From: MPNO01 sp965205995
GTDB taxonomy: Bacteria; Pseudomonadota; Alphaproteobacteria; MPNO01
Assembly: GCA_965205995.1 (NCBI GenBank)
Contig: OZ242200.1
Coordinates: 3,348,001 to 3,412,000, forward strand
Direction: 5' to 3'
DNA: 64,000 nt
Shown one piece after another: positions 54,460-63,802 of the stretch. A model generated the notes under the pieces. The model ran no database searches. It saw only the letters and a program-made list of their open reading frames with translations, and had not been told where the DNA came from. Numbering within the stretch: position 1 is the first letter of the stretch; each line of letters opens with the position of its first letter. Position numbers and translations under genes: made by a program.

Positions 54460-55173
54460 ATGACCACGAAAGACACGAGCCGAGCGGAAACGGGCGGACA
54501 TGAAACCCAAATCCTCGAACGCCCCAACGCGGCGCACGGCGGCCACATCGGCGCCCGCGCGGCGGTTCCGGACCGCGCCCCGGGATGGGGCGGCAACAAC
54601 GGCGTGAGCGACCGGCACCCGCCGGCGAGCACGACGCGCCGCGACCGGACGCTGCTGATCGTCGACGACGACACGCCGTTCCGGACCCGGCTCGCCCGCA
54701 TCATGGAATCGCGCGGCTTCGACTGCGAAGTCGCCTCGTCGGTGGCCGAAGGGGTGATCGCCGTCAAACGGCGCCCGCCCTCCTATGCGCTGCTCGACCT
54801 CAGGCTGGAGGACGGCAGCGGGCTCGACATCGCCAAGGCGATACACGCCCGGGGGCACCCCACCAAGGTGGTCATGCTGACGGGCTACGGCAACATCGCC
54901 ACGGCGGTTGCGGCGGTCAAGGTGGGCGCGGTCGACTATCTCTCGAAGCCGGCCGACGCCAATTCGATCGAGGCCGCTCTGCTCGCCGAGGGCGATCTGC
55001 CGCCGCCGCCTGAGCAGCCCATGTCGGCCGACCGTGTCCGCTGGGAGCATATCCAGCGGGTCTACGAACAGTGCGAGCGAAACGTGTCCGAGACCGCGCG
55101 GCGTCTCAACATGCACCGCCGCACGCTGCAGCGGATCCTCGCCAAACGGGCGCCGATGGAAAAGGCGACCTGA
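54460..55173 (+). CDS. regA: RegA/ActR/PrrA-type redox response regulator
   Basis: A 237-residue regulator. The receiver domain has TLLIVDDDTPFRTRLARIME, the phospho-Asp in SYALLDLRLEDGSGLDIAK, Thr in VVMLTGYGNIATA and Lys in YLSKPAD. The C-terminal Fis-type HTH is NVSETARRLNMHRRTLQRIL, the invariant RegA family recognition helix. An extra N-terminal segment of about 60 polar residues is not found in typical RegA proteins of about 180. The partner RegB kinase is not in the window. ATG 54460 with GGGAG upstream. Confidence 0.9.
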   Translation: MTTKDTSRAETGGHETQILERPNAAHGGHIGARAAVPDRAPGWGGNNGVSDRHPPASTTRRDRTLLIVDDDTPFRTRLARIMESRGFDCEVASSVAEGVIAVKRRPPSYALLDLRLEDGSGLDIAKAIHARGHPTKVVMLTGYGNIATAVAAVKVGAVDYLSKPADANSIEAALLAEGDLPPPPEQPMSADRVRWEHIQRVYEQCERNVSETARRLNMHRRTLQRILAKRAPMEKAT

Positions 55174-55192
55174 ACGCCGGCGCCGGAAGAGA

Positions 55193-55220
55193 AAGGTCCG
55201 CGGCCACGGCCGCGGACCTT
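55193..55220. terminator. Strong palindromic terminator between regA and mmcB
   Basis: AAGGTCCGCGGCC and its exact complement GGCCGCGGACCTT, separated by AC. It lies between convergent genes, so it can act in both directions. The A and T ends give short U tracts in each orientation. Confidence 0.75.
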
Positions 55221-55245
55221 CGCTTCCGTTGCGGTGCGCCGGCGT

Positions 55246-55704
55246 TCAGAGGCCGGGGTCGATCCGACGCTGCAACCGCCCCGCCGCCGCCAGCGCGAAA
55301 CGCACGACCTGGCGCCGCTTGCGGGTGCCGTCGATCCGCAGCGGCGCGGTTTCCCGGCGGACCGCGCCGCCATAGGCATCGGCGACGATGACGCCGCAAT
55401 CGCCGGGCAGCAGCCGGTCGGGAAACCTCTCGGAGACCGCGAAATAGAAACGCTCGCAGAACGGCAAATATTCGCGCCACTTGCGGTCGCTGCGAAAATC
55501 CTCGACCGACGACTTGATCTCGACGATGACAAACTCGGTCTCGTCATTGAGGCCGATCACATCGACCCTCCGGCCGCTGGTCAGCCGGAACTCATAGAGC
55601 ACGCCATAGCCGAGATCGGTGAGCAGACGTCCGACGCCGCGCCGTATGCGGGCTTCGGCGGTGTCCCTCCCCAAGGCGGTCAATGCGGGCGCGGCGTCGA
55701 ACAT
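55246..55704 (-). CDS. mmcB: MmcB-family DNA repair protein
   Basis: A 152-residue PD-(D/E)XK-like protein of the MmcB family (damage-induced, alphaproteobacterial). RRVDVIGLNDETEFVIVEIKSS shows the Asp and ExK catalytic layout; DRKWREYLPFCERFYFAVSERFP and CGVIVADAYGG follow. It is needed for mitomycin C resistance in Caulobacter. Start ATG 55704. Confidence 0.9.
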   Translation of the reverse strand: MFDAAPALTALGRDTAEARIRRGVGRLLTDLGYGVLYEFRLTSGRRVDVIGLNDETEFVIVEIKSSVEDFRSDRKWREYLPFCERFYFAVSERFPDRLLPGDCGVIVADAYGGAVRRETAPLRIDGTRKRRQVVRFALAAAGRLQRRIDPGL

Positions 55705-55853
55705 CGATCCCGTCGCAACCGGAACAAAGCATGATCATAGCGCCCCGGGCCGGCGCGGGAAGGGCTTTATCGCCGGCGCTTTGACGCCGCCTCGCGGGGA
55801 CCTATCATCGCGCCGCGGGAGAACGGGCTCCCGATTGCAAGGGCGGCAGGGCC

Positions 55854-57188
55854 ATGGCGGAAAACAGAATGCTGCGCCTCGGCGCCTTCATGCGGCCGGT
55901 GACCATCCATACCGGGTCGTGGCGCTATCCGGGCGCCTATGCGGACGCCAATTTCAATTTCGCGCACATCAAGCGCTTCGCCCAGACGCTCGAACGCGGG
56001 CGGTTCGACGCCTTCTTCATGGCCGACCACCTCGCCGTCCTGAACATGCCGATGGAGGCGCTCAAGCGGAGCGCCACCGTCACCTCGTTCGAGCCGATGA
56101 CGCTGCTGCCGGCGCTCGCCATGGTGACCGAGCATCTCGGGCTGATCGCCACCGGCTCGACCACCTATGACGAGCCTTACCACGTCGCGCGGCGCTTCGC
56201 TTCGCTCGACCATATCAGCGGCGGGCGGGCCGGTTGGAACGTGGTCACCACGTCGAACCCGGACGCGTCGCGCAATTTCGGCCGCGACGACCATCTCGAA
56301 CACGCGCTGCGCTACAGGCGGGCGCGCGAGTTCTTCGACGTGGTCACCGGGCTGTGGGACAGCTGGGAGGACGATGCGTTCCTGCGCGACCAGGAAACCG
56401 GAATCTTCTTCGACCCGGGCAAGCTCCATAGGCTCTCCCACAAGGGCGAGTATTTCGACGTGCGCGGGCCGCTCAACATCGCCCGGCCGGTCCAGGGCTG
56501 GCCGGTCATCGTCCAGGCGGGGGCCTCGGATGCCGGGCGCCAGCTCGCCGCGGAGACCGCCGAGGCGGTGTTCACCTCGCAGAGCGATCTCGAAGCGGGG
56601 CAGGCGTTCTATGCCGACGTCAAGGGCCGGATGGAGACGGCCGGGCGCGACCCCGGCCAGATGAAGATCCTGCCGGGCTGCATGGTGGTGGTCGGCGATT
56701 CGCTCGACGAGGCGAAGGAGAAACGCGCCCTGCTCGACAGCAAGGTCCATTCCGACAGCGCGATCGCCTCGCTGTCGATCTCGCTCGGCCACGATGCGTC
56801 GAAGTTCGACCCCGACGGCCCGCTGCCCGAGATCCCGGAGAGCAACCAGACCAAATCGGGGCGCGAGCGGGCCATTGCGCTGGCCAGGCGCGAAGACCTG
56901 ACGGTGCGCCAGCTGGCCCAGCGCCTCGGCGGCTATTCCGGGCTCTGCATCCTCGGCACGCCGGAGACGATCGCCGACGAGATGGAGGAATGGCTGGAGA
57001 CAAGGGGCAGCGACGGGTTCAACCTGATGTTCCCCTATCTGCCGGAAGGGCTCGACGATTTCGTCGACCGCGTGGTGCCGATCCTGCAGCGGCGCGGGCT
57101 GTTTCGCGTCGAATACGAAGGGGCTACGCTGCGCGAGAATCTCGGGCTCAAGCGGCCCGAAAACCGGCACGCCGGCGCGGAAGGCTGA
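55854..57188 (+). CDS. LLM-class flavin-dependent monooxygenase (NtaA/SnaA/DszA family)
   Basis: A 444-residue flavin monooxygenase using FMNH2 from a separate reductase. AHIKRFAQTLERGRFDAFFMADHLA, ARRFASLDHISGGRAGWNVVTTSN and WPVIVQAGASDAGRQLAAE are family hallmarks. FMN-dependent relatives oxidise nitrilotriacetate, EDTA or sulfur heterocycles. It is followed 4 bp later by a phytanoyl-CoA-dioxygenase-family gene, so the two act together. Confidence 0.92.
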   Translation: MAENRMLRLGAFMRPVTIHTGSWRYPGAYADANFNFAHIKRFAQTLERGRFDAFFMADHLAVLNMPMEALKRSATVTSFEPMTLLPALAMVTEHLGLIATGSTTYDEPYHVARRFASLDHISGGRAGWNVVTTSNPDASRNFGRDDHLEHALRYRRAREFFDVVTGLWDSWEDDAFLRDQETGIFFDPGKLHRLSHKGEYFDVRGPLNIARPVQGWPVIVQAGASDAGRQLAAETAEAVFTSQSDLEAGQAFYADVKGRMETAGRDPGQMKILPGCMVVVGDSLDEAKEKRALLDSKVHSDSAIASLSISLGHDASKFDPDGPLPEIPESNQTKSGRERAIALARREDLTVRQLAQRLGGYSGLCILGTPETIADEMEEWLETRGSDGFNLMFPYLPEGLDDFVDRVVPILQRRGLFRVEYEGATLRENLGLKRPENRHAGAEG

Positions 57189-57192
57189 TCCG

Positions 57193-58008
57193 ATGGCCAA
57201 AATCCTGAACGATGCCCAGTTCGAGCAGTGGCGGCGCTGCGGCGCGGTCTGGCCGGTCGATCTGCTGTCGGCCGAGGAGGCGGATGCGCTCAGGGCGCGC
57301 TACGAGGCGCTCGACGAGAGCACCGAAGGCGGCGCGCAGGCCCGCTACCGGATCAAGGCGCATCTTCCCTTTCCCTGGCTCTGGGAGGTGATCCGGCGGC
57401 CGCGGCTGATCGCTGCGATCGAGGACCTGCTGGGGCCCGATTTCGTGTGCTGGGGCTCGTCCTTCTTCGCCAAGAAGGCGCACGACCCGAGCTTCATCTC
57501 GTGGCACCAGGATTCGACCTATTATGGCCTCGAACCGCCGGAATCGGTGACCGCCTGGATCGCCTTTACCGATGCGACCAGCGAGGCGGGCTGCATGAAG
57601 ATCGTCGCGGGCTCGCATCTCGGCCCCGAGATCCTGGTCCATGACGAGATCCCCGACCCCGACAACATGCTGGTGCGCGGCCAGACGGTGCGCGAGGTCG
57701 ACGAGAGCCTGGCGCTCGAGATGCCGCTCGCGGCGGGCCAGATGTCGATCCACCACAACAAGACCATCCATTCGTCGGAGCCCAACCGGGCGGGCTGGCC
57801 GCGCATCGGCTTCGCGGTCCATTTCGCGGCGACCCGCGTGCGCCAGATTCAGTTCGACGGCGCCACCGCGATCCTGCTGCGGGGCGAGGACCGGGAAGGC
57901 AACTGGCTGCCCGACCCCGAGCCCGGGGCGGAATTCGACCCCGCCTGCCTCGCCGCCCTCGACGTGGCCTGGACGCGTTACCAGACGGCGATGCGGGCGC
58001 AGCGATAG
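57193..58008 (+). CDS. Phytanoyl-CoA dioxygenase family protein (Fe(II)/2-oxoglutarate)
   Basis: A 271-residue dioxygenase. The iron ligands are His and Asp in SWHQDSTYYGL and the distal His in MSIHHNKTIHSSEPN. The 2-oxoglutarate Arg follows in WPRIGF. Relatives hydroxylate small molecules or cut carbon-phosphorus and carbon-nitrogen compounds. Paired with the flavin monooxygenase upstream. A paralogue with the same layout is at 60547-61371. Confidence 0.88.
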   Translation: MAKILNDAQFEQWRRCGAVWPVDLLSAEEADALRARYEALDESTEGGAQARYRIKAHLPFPWLWEVIRRPRLIAAIEDLLGPDFVCWGSSFFAKKAHDPSFISWHQDSTYYGLEPPESVTAWIAFTDATSEAGCMKIVAGSHLGPEILVHDEIPDPDNMLVRGQTVREVDESLALEMPLAAGQMSIHHNKTIHSSEPNRAGWPRIGFAVHFAATRVRQIQFDGATAILLRGEDREGNWLPDPEPGAEFDPACLAALDVAWTRYQTAMRAQR

Positions 58009-58025
58009 CGCCCGCGCGGGACGGG

Positions 58026-58883
58026 CTACGCCGCGAGGTGGCGGTGGAAGAACCGGGCCAGGGGATCGAAGGAGGTCGGCGAGGACCGCGTCGCGTTGTC
58101 GATATAGACCATTTCGATCTCGCCGCCGGCGGCGCGGTAGTTGCGCGCGAAGCGCTCGGGCTCGTTGACCCCGGCATCGCTGTCGAGGTCGCGGTAGTCA
58201 TGCACCTCGTCGGGCCGGCCCTGAACCCAGAGCGCGGGCGGCGTCTCGACCTTCTCGCCGCGCTCCAAAGCGAGCATCGGGTTGCCCTCCGCCATCGCCT
58301 CCTCGGTGACCCAGTAGCGGTCATGGCACTCCGGGATCTCCGCCACCCAGTCCGGCGGCGCCGGGCGCGCCTGCACCCGTTTGGCGTGGCGGTAGCGGGA
58401 CAGCGGGTTGATCACCGGCCAGGACATGCCGACGCAGCGCACGCTTGCGTCGATACCGGCGGGCCCGTCGAGGGGGATCGCGGCGTAGCGCGGATCGTCG
58501 GGGCGCATCGCCGCGAGCATCGCCAGATGGCCGCCGCTCGACTGACCGGACAGGCCGATGCGGTCGGGGTCGGCGCCGAACTCGCCGGCATGGGCCTTGA
58601 ACCACCGGATCGCGTAGTTGATGTCGACCAGCGAGGTCGGGTAGCCGTCCCCGGCATGGCGGAAATCGATCGCCGCGGCGACGATACCGGCTTCCGCCAG
58701 GGCCTCGTCCCGGTCCCGGCAGGTCGTCAGATCGCTCCGGTTCCAGGCGCCGCCATGGAGATCGATCGCCGCCGGGAACGGCCCGTCGCCTTCGGGCGCG
58801 AACACGCGCATCGTCAGCGGCGTGTCGCCGTGATGCAGATACGCGATATCGGTGGTCGCGATGGTGCGGACGTCGCTCGCCAT
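58026..58883 (-). CDS. Alpha/beta hydrolase, HSL-like
   Basis: A 285-residue hydrolase. The HGGAWNRSD oxyanion motif and the nucleophile in GLSGQSSGGHLAML define the HSL/carboxylesterase branch. A possible acid is in QGRPDEVHDYRD. Near the C-terminus, where a catalytic His is expected, the sequence reads YIDNATRSSPTSF with no His, so activity is uncertain. Converges with the dioxygenase gene. Confidence 0.82.
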   Translation of the reverse strand: MASDVRTIATTDIAYLHHGDTPLTMRVFAPEGDGPFPAAIDLHGGAWNRSDLTTCRDRDEALAEAGIVAAAIDFRHAGDGYPTSLVDINYAIRWFKAHAGEFGADPDRIGLSGQSSGGHLAMLAAMRPDDPRYAAIPLDGPAGIDASVRCVGMSWPVINPLSRYRHAKRVQARPAPPDWVAEIPECHDRYWVTEEAMAEGNPMLALERGEKVETPPALWVQGRPDEVHDYRDLDSDAGVNEPERFARNYRAAGGEIEMVYIDNATRSSPTSFDPLARFFHRHLAA

Positions 58884-59212
58884 GGGTCGTCTCCTGCGCG
58901 AAGGTCGATGGCGGATGGTACGCGGGTTGACGGCCTGCGCGAAAGCCCGGCGGGCAACCCCGATCCAACGCGGGAAACAGCGAAGACACTGGACGTGTGG
59001 CCACGCCGGTCCCGCAATCGAATACCCGGTCGGGCCAACTCCAAAGTTTGACGATCCTGACGTTTTCCACTACTGATCGAAGCGGCGGACGATGGATTCC
59101 GGTTGTGGTCGCCGCTCCGATCCAACACCCTTCGCCACGCCCTAACGCTCGCCAATCCGGGGGGTGGTCGGGAACGCAATGGGCCGGCTGAGGCGGGCTC
59201 CTAGGAATCGCA
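58884..59212. other. Intergenic region
   Basis: About 330 bp between divergent genes, with no reading frame of note. Likely holds the promoters of the flanking hydrolase and NYN genes. Confidence 0.5.
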
Positions 59213-59817
59213 ATGGAACGAGTCTTCCTCTACTGGGACAACTCCAACATTTTCATCAGCGCTCGTGAAGTCGCCGTAGAGCGGGAAGGATCGACCGCCC
59301 GTCACCGTGTGCGCGTTCAGTTCCGACATCTGCTGGAGTTGGCCCGCGCCGGCCGCGATATCGAGCACGCGATCGCTGTCGGTTCCGTTCCGCCGGAGCT
59401 ACGGCACGTCTGGAATCGTTTGGAAAACGAAGGAGTGACTGTACAACTGCTGGAACGGGGGGCGTTGGACGGTCGAGAACAAGGCGTGGATCAGACCCTG
59501 CAAACCGCGATGCCTTCGACTACAACGGGAATCCTGGCGTCGCGGTATTGCTGACCGGAGACGGAAGCGGCTTTATCGATGGCGTCGGCTTCCACGCCGA
59601 CCTTGAACGCATGCACGGGCGGGGATGGCGGATCGAGGTGTTGTCCTGGCGGCATAGCTGCAACCGCCGGATGCGTGAATGGGCCGAACAGAATGGCAAG
59701 TTCGTCGCACTGGACGATTTCTACGAAAGCATAACCTTCATGGAGCGCTCGATGCCGGGCGATCCGATCGCCCAACCACGCGACGCGGTTCCCGTCGATT
59801 TGAGCAGACGCCCGTGA
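59213..59817 (+). CDS. NYN-domain (PIN-like) RNase-type protein, disrupted
   Basis: Catalytic Asp residues of the NYN fold are visible: FLYWDNSNIFIS at the start, EQGVDQTLQT in the middle and VAVLLTGDGSGFID later. Between 59500 and 59511 the frame changes, and several residues expected between LQT and DAFDYNGNPG are missing. A short repeated CGCGATGC-like sequence there could have caused a slip deletion. The tail YESITFMERSMP is in the second frame. Probably inactive as it stands, or an assembly error. Confidence 0.7.
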
Positions 59818-60072
59818 CGCTCCGCCATCGCGGAGCGCCGTGACGGCAGCGAAAGTTTGCGGTCGGGTAGATCGACTTCCCCGGTTTGAATTTGTCGGAA
59901 GAGTCGTAGGGTCCGCCGCCTCCTCCCGGGTCGATGGCGAACCCGAAGTTGAACAGGTTTTCTTTCGAAGAGTCCGCGGTCGAGGCTCACCTGCGGCGGT
60001 TTCGCCGCGCCGCGATTCGCCCTACCCTGCCCCGGCCGCGCGAAGCGGAGCGACAAGCAGCGGGGATGGAGC
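59818..60072. other. Intergenic region upstream of the peroxiredoxin gene
   Basis: About 255 bp without a gene I can support. A plus-strand frame opening at 59934 does not resemble a known protein and runs across the start of the next gene. Confidence 0.4.
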
Positions 60073-60525
60073 ATGAGTCTGATCGAAGTCGGCGCCACGG
60101 CGCCCGCCTTCTCGATGACCAACCAGGACGGACAGGCGGTGAGCCTCGACGAGTTCGCGGGCCGCTATGTGCTGCTCTGGTGGTACCCGAAGGCCTCGAC
60201 GCCCGGGTGAACCATCGAAGGCCAGGGGTTCCGTGATCGAATCCAGGACTTCGACGACAGGGACGCGGTCATCCTCGGGGTGAGCTTCGACAGCACCGAG
60301 GCGAACAAGGCGTTCAAGGTGAAGCACGCGTTTCCCTACGACCTGCTGAGCGACAGCGACAAGCAGGCGAGCATCGCCTACGGCGTGGCGACGGCGGAGG
60401 ATCCGCGCACCCCGCGCAGGTCGGTGCTGATCGGGCCGGACGGAACCGTCGCCGTGTCCTACGCGACGGTGAGGCCGGCCGAACACCCGGACCGGGTGCT
60501 GGCCGATATCGACGCGCTCGGCTGA
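60073..60525 (+). CDS. Selenocysteine-containing peroxiredoxin (BCP/PrxQ-like), in-frame TGA at the peroxidatic position
   Basis: From ATG 60073 (GGATGGAG just upstream) the frame runs as a BCP-type peroxiredoxin: VGATAPAFSMTNQDGQAVSL, then LLWWYPKASTPG, a TGA at 60208-60210, TIEGQGFRDRIQDF and VILGVSFDSTEANKAF. It ends SVLIGPDGTVAVSY and RVLADIDALG at TGA 60523. Family members have Cys exactly where the TGA lies (P-G-C-T). The frame and sequence stay conserved after it, so codon 46 is best read as selenocysteine. There is no resolving Cys five residues later (Gln instead), so it is a 1-Cys type. Reduces peroxides in the cytoplasm. The alternative is a C-to-A error or mutation making a nonsense codon. 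Confidence 0.75.
60222..60247 (+). promoter_or_regulatory. Candidate bacterial SECIS-type hairpin after the TGA
   Basis: CC, an AG internal loop and GGGUU pair with AAUCC, A and GG. The apical loop CCGUGAUCG holds G and U 23-25 bases after the TGA, within the range seen in bacterial SECIS elements. The fold is by eye and only moderately stable. Confidence 0.4.
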
Positions 60526-60550
60526 CGGCGGAAGACTCCGCCGCCGTCAG
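60522..60550. terminator. Bidirectional hairpin at convergent stops
   Basis: CTGACGGCGG and its exact complement CCGCCGTCAG around a 9-base loop. The stem contains the stop codons of both converging genes (peroxiredoxin and dioxygenase). Confidence 0.6.
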
Positions 60551-61371
60551 CGCGTCACCAGCGCTTCCTGGGTGACGTTGGGGTCGGCGTAGCCCTTGAT
60601 CCAGAACCGGATCGCCTCCCAGCACACCGGGTCGCGGTCGCATAGCGGCTCGGGATCGCGCTGCCAGTAGTTGTACTCGTCGACGCCCCGGCACAGCACC
60701 GCCGTCCGGTTGGCCAGGTTGCAGCGCACATGGGTCGGAAGATAGGTGAACGACATGCCGAGCCGGCGGTCGTCCGACCGGTTGGGCGCCGAGCCGTGCA
60801 CCAGCCGTTCGTGGTGGAGCGAGAACTGCCCCGCCTTGAGTTCGAGCTTCACGGCCTTCGAGTCGTCGATCTCCTCGATGGTCTGGCCCCGCGCCAGCAA
60901 ATTGTTATCCGCATAGGTCTCGACATGGACGTAGTCGGGCTCCTTGTGGGTGCCCGGGATGATCTGCACGCAGCCGTTTTCCTCGTTCGAATCGGTGAAG
61001 CCGAGCCACAGCGTGATCACGTCATGGGGTTCGAGCCCGTAATAGGCCGAGTCCTGGTGCCAGGAGACCCGCTTGCCGTCGCCGGCGTCCTTGAACCACA
61101 GCGTCGACAGATAGAGCAGGATGTTGGGGCCGATCAGGTCCTCGACCGCGTCGAGGATCCTGGGATGGTGGGCGAGCTCCCACAGCCACATGAAGCCGAG
61201 ATGGACCTTGACCCTGAGATGCTTGTGGATGTCGTCGTCGATCTCGGCCTCGAAGGCCTCGAATCTGGCCCGCGCCTCGGCGGCCTCTTGCGCGGTCATG
61301 CAGTCGAAGGGAAAGCAATATCCCTGGTTCCAGAACCGATCGACCTCGCTTTGCGTCAGGATCTTAGGCAT
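60547..61371 (-). CDS. Phytanoyl-CoA dioxygenase family protein (Fe(II)/2-oxoglutarate)
   Basis: A 274-residue dioxygenase. Iron ligands are in SWHQDSAYYGLEPHD and in SLHHERLVHGSAPN; the Arg after it (RRLGMSF) would bind 2-oxoglutarate. About as long as the paralogue at 57193-58008 and of the same layout, but clearly diverged. It may hydroxylate a related substrate. Followed downstream on the same strand by nothing; upstream is the thiolase gene. Confidence 0.88.
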   Translation of the reverse strand: MPKILTQSEVDRFWNQGYCFPFDCMTAQEAAEARARFEAFEAEIDDDIHKHLRVKVHLGFMWLWELAHHPRILDAVEDLIGPNILLYLSTLWFKDAGDGKRVSWHQDSAYYGLEPHDVITLWLGFTDSNEENGCVQIIPGTHKEPDYVHVETYADNNLLARGQTIEEIDDSKAVKLELKAGQFSLHHERLVHGSAPNRSDDRRLGMSFTYLPTHVRCNLANRTAVLCRGVDEYNYWQRDPEPLCDRDPVCWEAIRFWIKGYADPNVTQEALVTR

Positions 61372-61438
61372 CGCGACCCTCCTGGGGCGGTTTGTCCGCG
61401 TATTGTGCCGCCGAACCGAACCGGGCGAAAGCCCCGGG

Positions 61439-62644
<1,206 letters not shown>

Positions 62645-62734
62645 GGCGGCGGCTCCTCGCTTACGGATATTTTTTGGCTGGCGACAAGTTAGGGCATTTG
62701 CCGGCCGGCGCGAACCGGGCCGCGCCCCGCCGGT

Positions 62735-63712
62735 TCAGGCTTCGACCGGAACGAACAGGCTTTCGACCGGCATCTCCCGGGCGATGAAATCCTGGTCCTT
62801 CAGATAGCGCACCAGCGCCTCCAGCGTCGCGCGGTTGGGCTCGACGCCGTAGGGCCAGGGATCGCCGTCGAAGATCTCGTCGATCTCCTCGAGGTCGGAA
62901 ACCAGGAAGGGCAGCATGTAGCGCTGGGCGGCCGAGTTCCGCATGCGCATCAGCGCCAGCGCCTTCGACGCCTCGAAGGCGTCGTAGAGGGATTTCGCGA
63001 TCCAGGGATCTTTTTCGTGGATCTCCCGCTTGATCGCCACGAGATGCATGATCGGGTGGATCCGCCTGGTGCGGTAGAGCTCCTTCTCGACCTCGCGGAA
63101 ATCGGGGAACAGGCGGACGACATCCGCGTGGGTGCGGAGCGATTCCGGCAGGCGCGAGCCGAGCAGCGCGTCGATCTCGCCATCTGCCAGCATGTCGCTG
63201 AGCGAGCGCCCGGTCTCGTTCTGGACGATGCGCGCCGGTTTCAGAAGCGGCGGGGCGGACGGCGTGCCATGGGTGCCCATTTTCTCGACCGCGCCCTGGA
63301 CCCATTCGACGGTCGAAAGGTCGACGCCGTAATCCTCGGCGAGATGCCCGCGGCACCACACCGCCGCGGTCTGGGTATAGAGCGGCAGGCCGATGCGCTT
63401 GCCTTCCAGATCCCTGGGCCGCGCGATGCCGGCATTCCGGTTGATGCAGAAGAACCCGTGGCGGTAGGCCTTGGATGGGAATACCGGAATCGCGACGAAG
63501 CGGCGGTCGCCGGCGGCCGTCATCGAGATGAACTCCGACGAGGAGAGCTCGGAAACGTCGAAGGCGCCCTCCCCCATCATCCGGTCGAAGATCTCGCGCG
63601 GCGCGTCGATGCCGATGAACTCGAGGTCGATCCCCCGCGGTCCGATTTCGCCCGATTTGAGCGCGTCCATGCGGTCGTAGTTGCCGCAGGCGAAGCTGAG
63701 CTTGAGCGCCAT
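62735..63712 (-). CDS. 4,5-dihydroxyphthalate decarboxylase-like (NMT1-type fold) protein
   Basis: A 325-residue protein with a periplasmic-binding-protein-like fold but no signal peptide. LSFACGNYDRMDALKSGEI, then DLEFIGIDAPREIFDRMM and FDVSELSSSEFISM match the Pht5/dihydroxyphthalate decarboxylase group. IRIHPIMHLVAIKRE-like residues (IHPIMHLV) add to this. Probably a cytoplasmic aromatic acid decarboxylase or related enzyme. It is divergent from the enoyl-CoA hydratase gene, with 90 bp between. Confidence 0.8.
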   Translation of the reverse strand: MALKLSFACGNYDRMDALKSGEIGPRGIDLEFIGIDAPREIFDRMMGEGAFDVSELSSSEFISMTAAGDRRFVAIPVFPSKAYRHGFFCINRNAGIARPRDLEGKRIGLPLYTQTAAVWCRGHLAEDYGVDLSTVEWVQGAVEKMGTHGTPSAPPLLKPARIVQNETGRSLSDMLADGEIDALLGSRLPESLRTHADVVRLFPDFREVEKELYRTRRIHPIMHLVAIKREIHEKDPWIAKSLYDAFEASKALALMRMRNSAAQRYMLPFLVSDLEEIDEIFDGDPWPYGVEPNRATLEALVRYLKDQDFIAREMPVESLFVPVEA

Positions 63713-63802
63713 GCCGGCCCCCTCCCTGTGTTTCCGGCCGTCGTTCTAGGGTAGCTTCGCCGGAGCGTCCAGAGCCACGCGGAGCAGGAGCCACCGATAC
63801 CC

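Noticed and set aside
59934..60236. Plus-strand frame overlapping the peroxiredoxin start
   Set aside because: Out of frame with the peroxiredoxin and without similarity.
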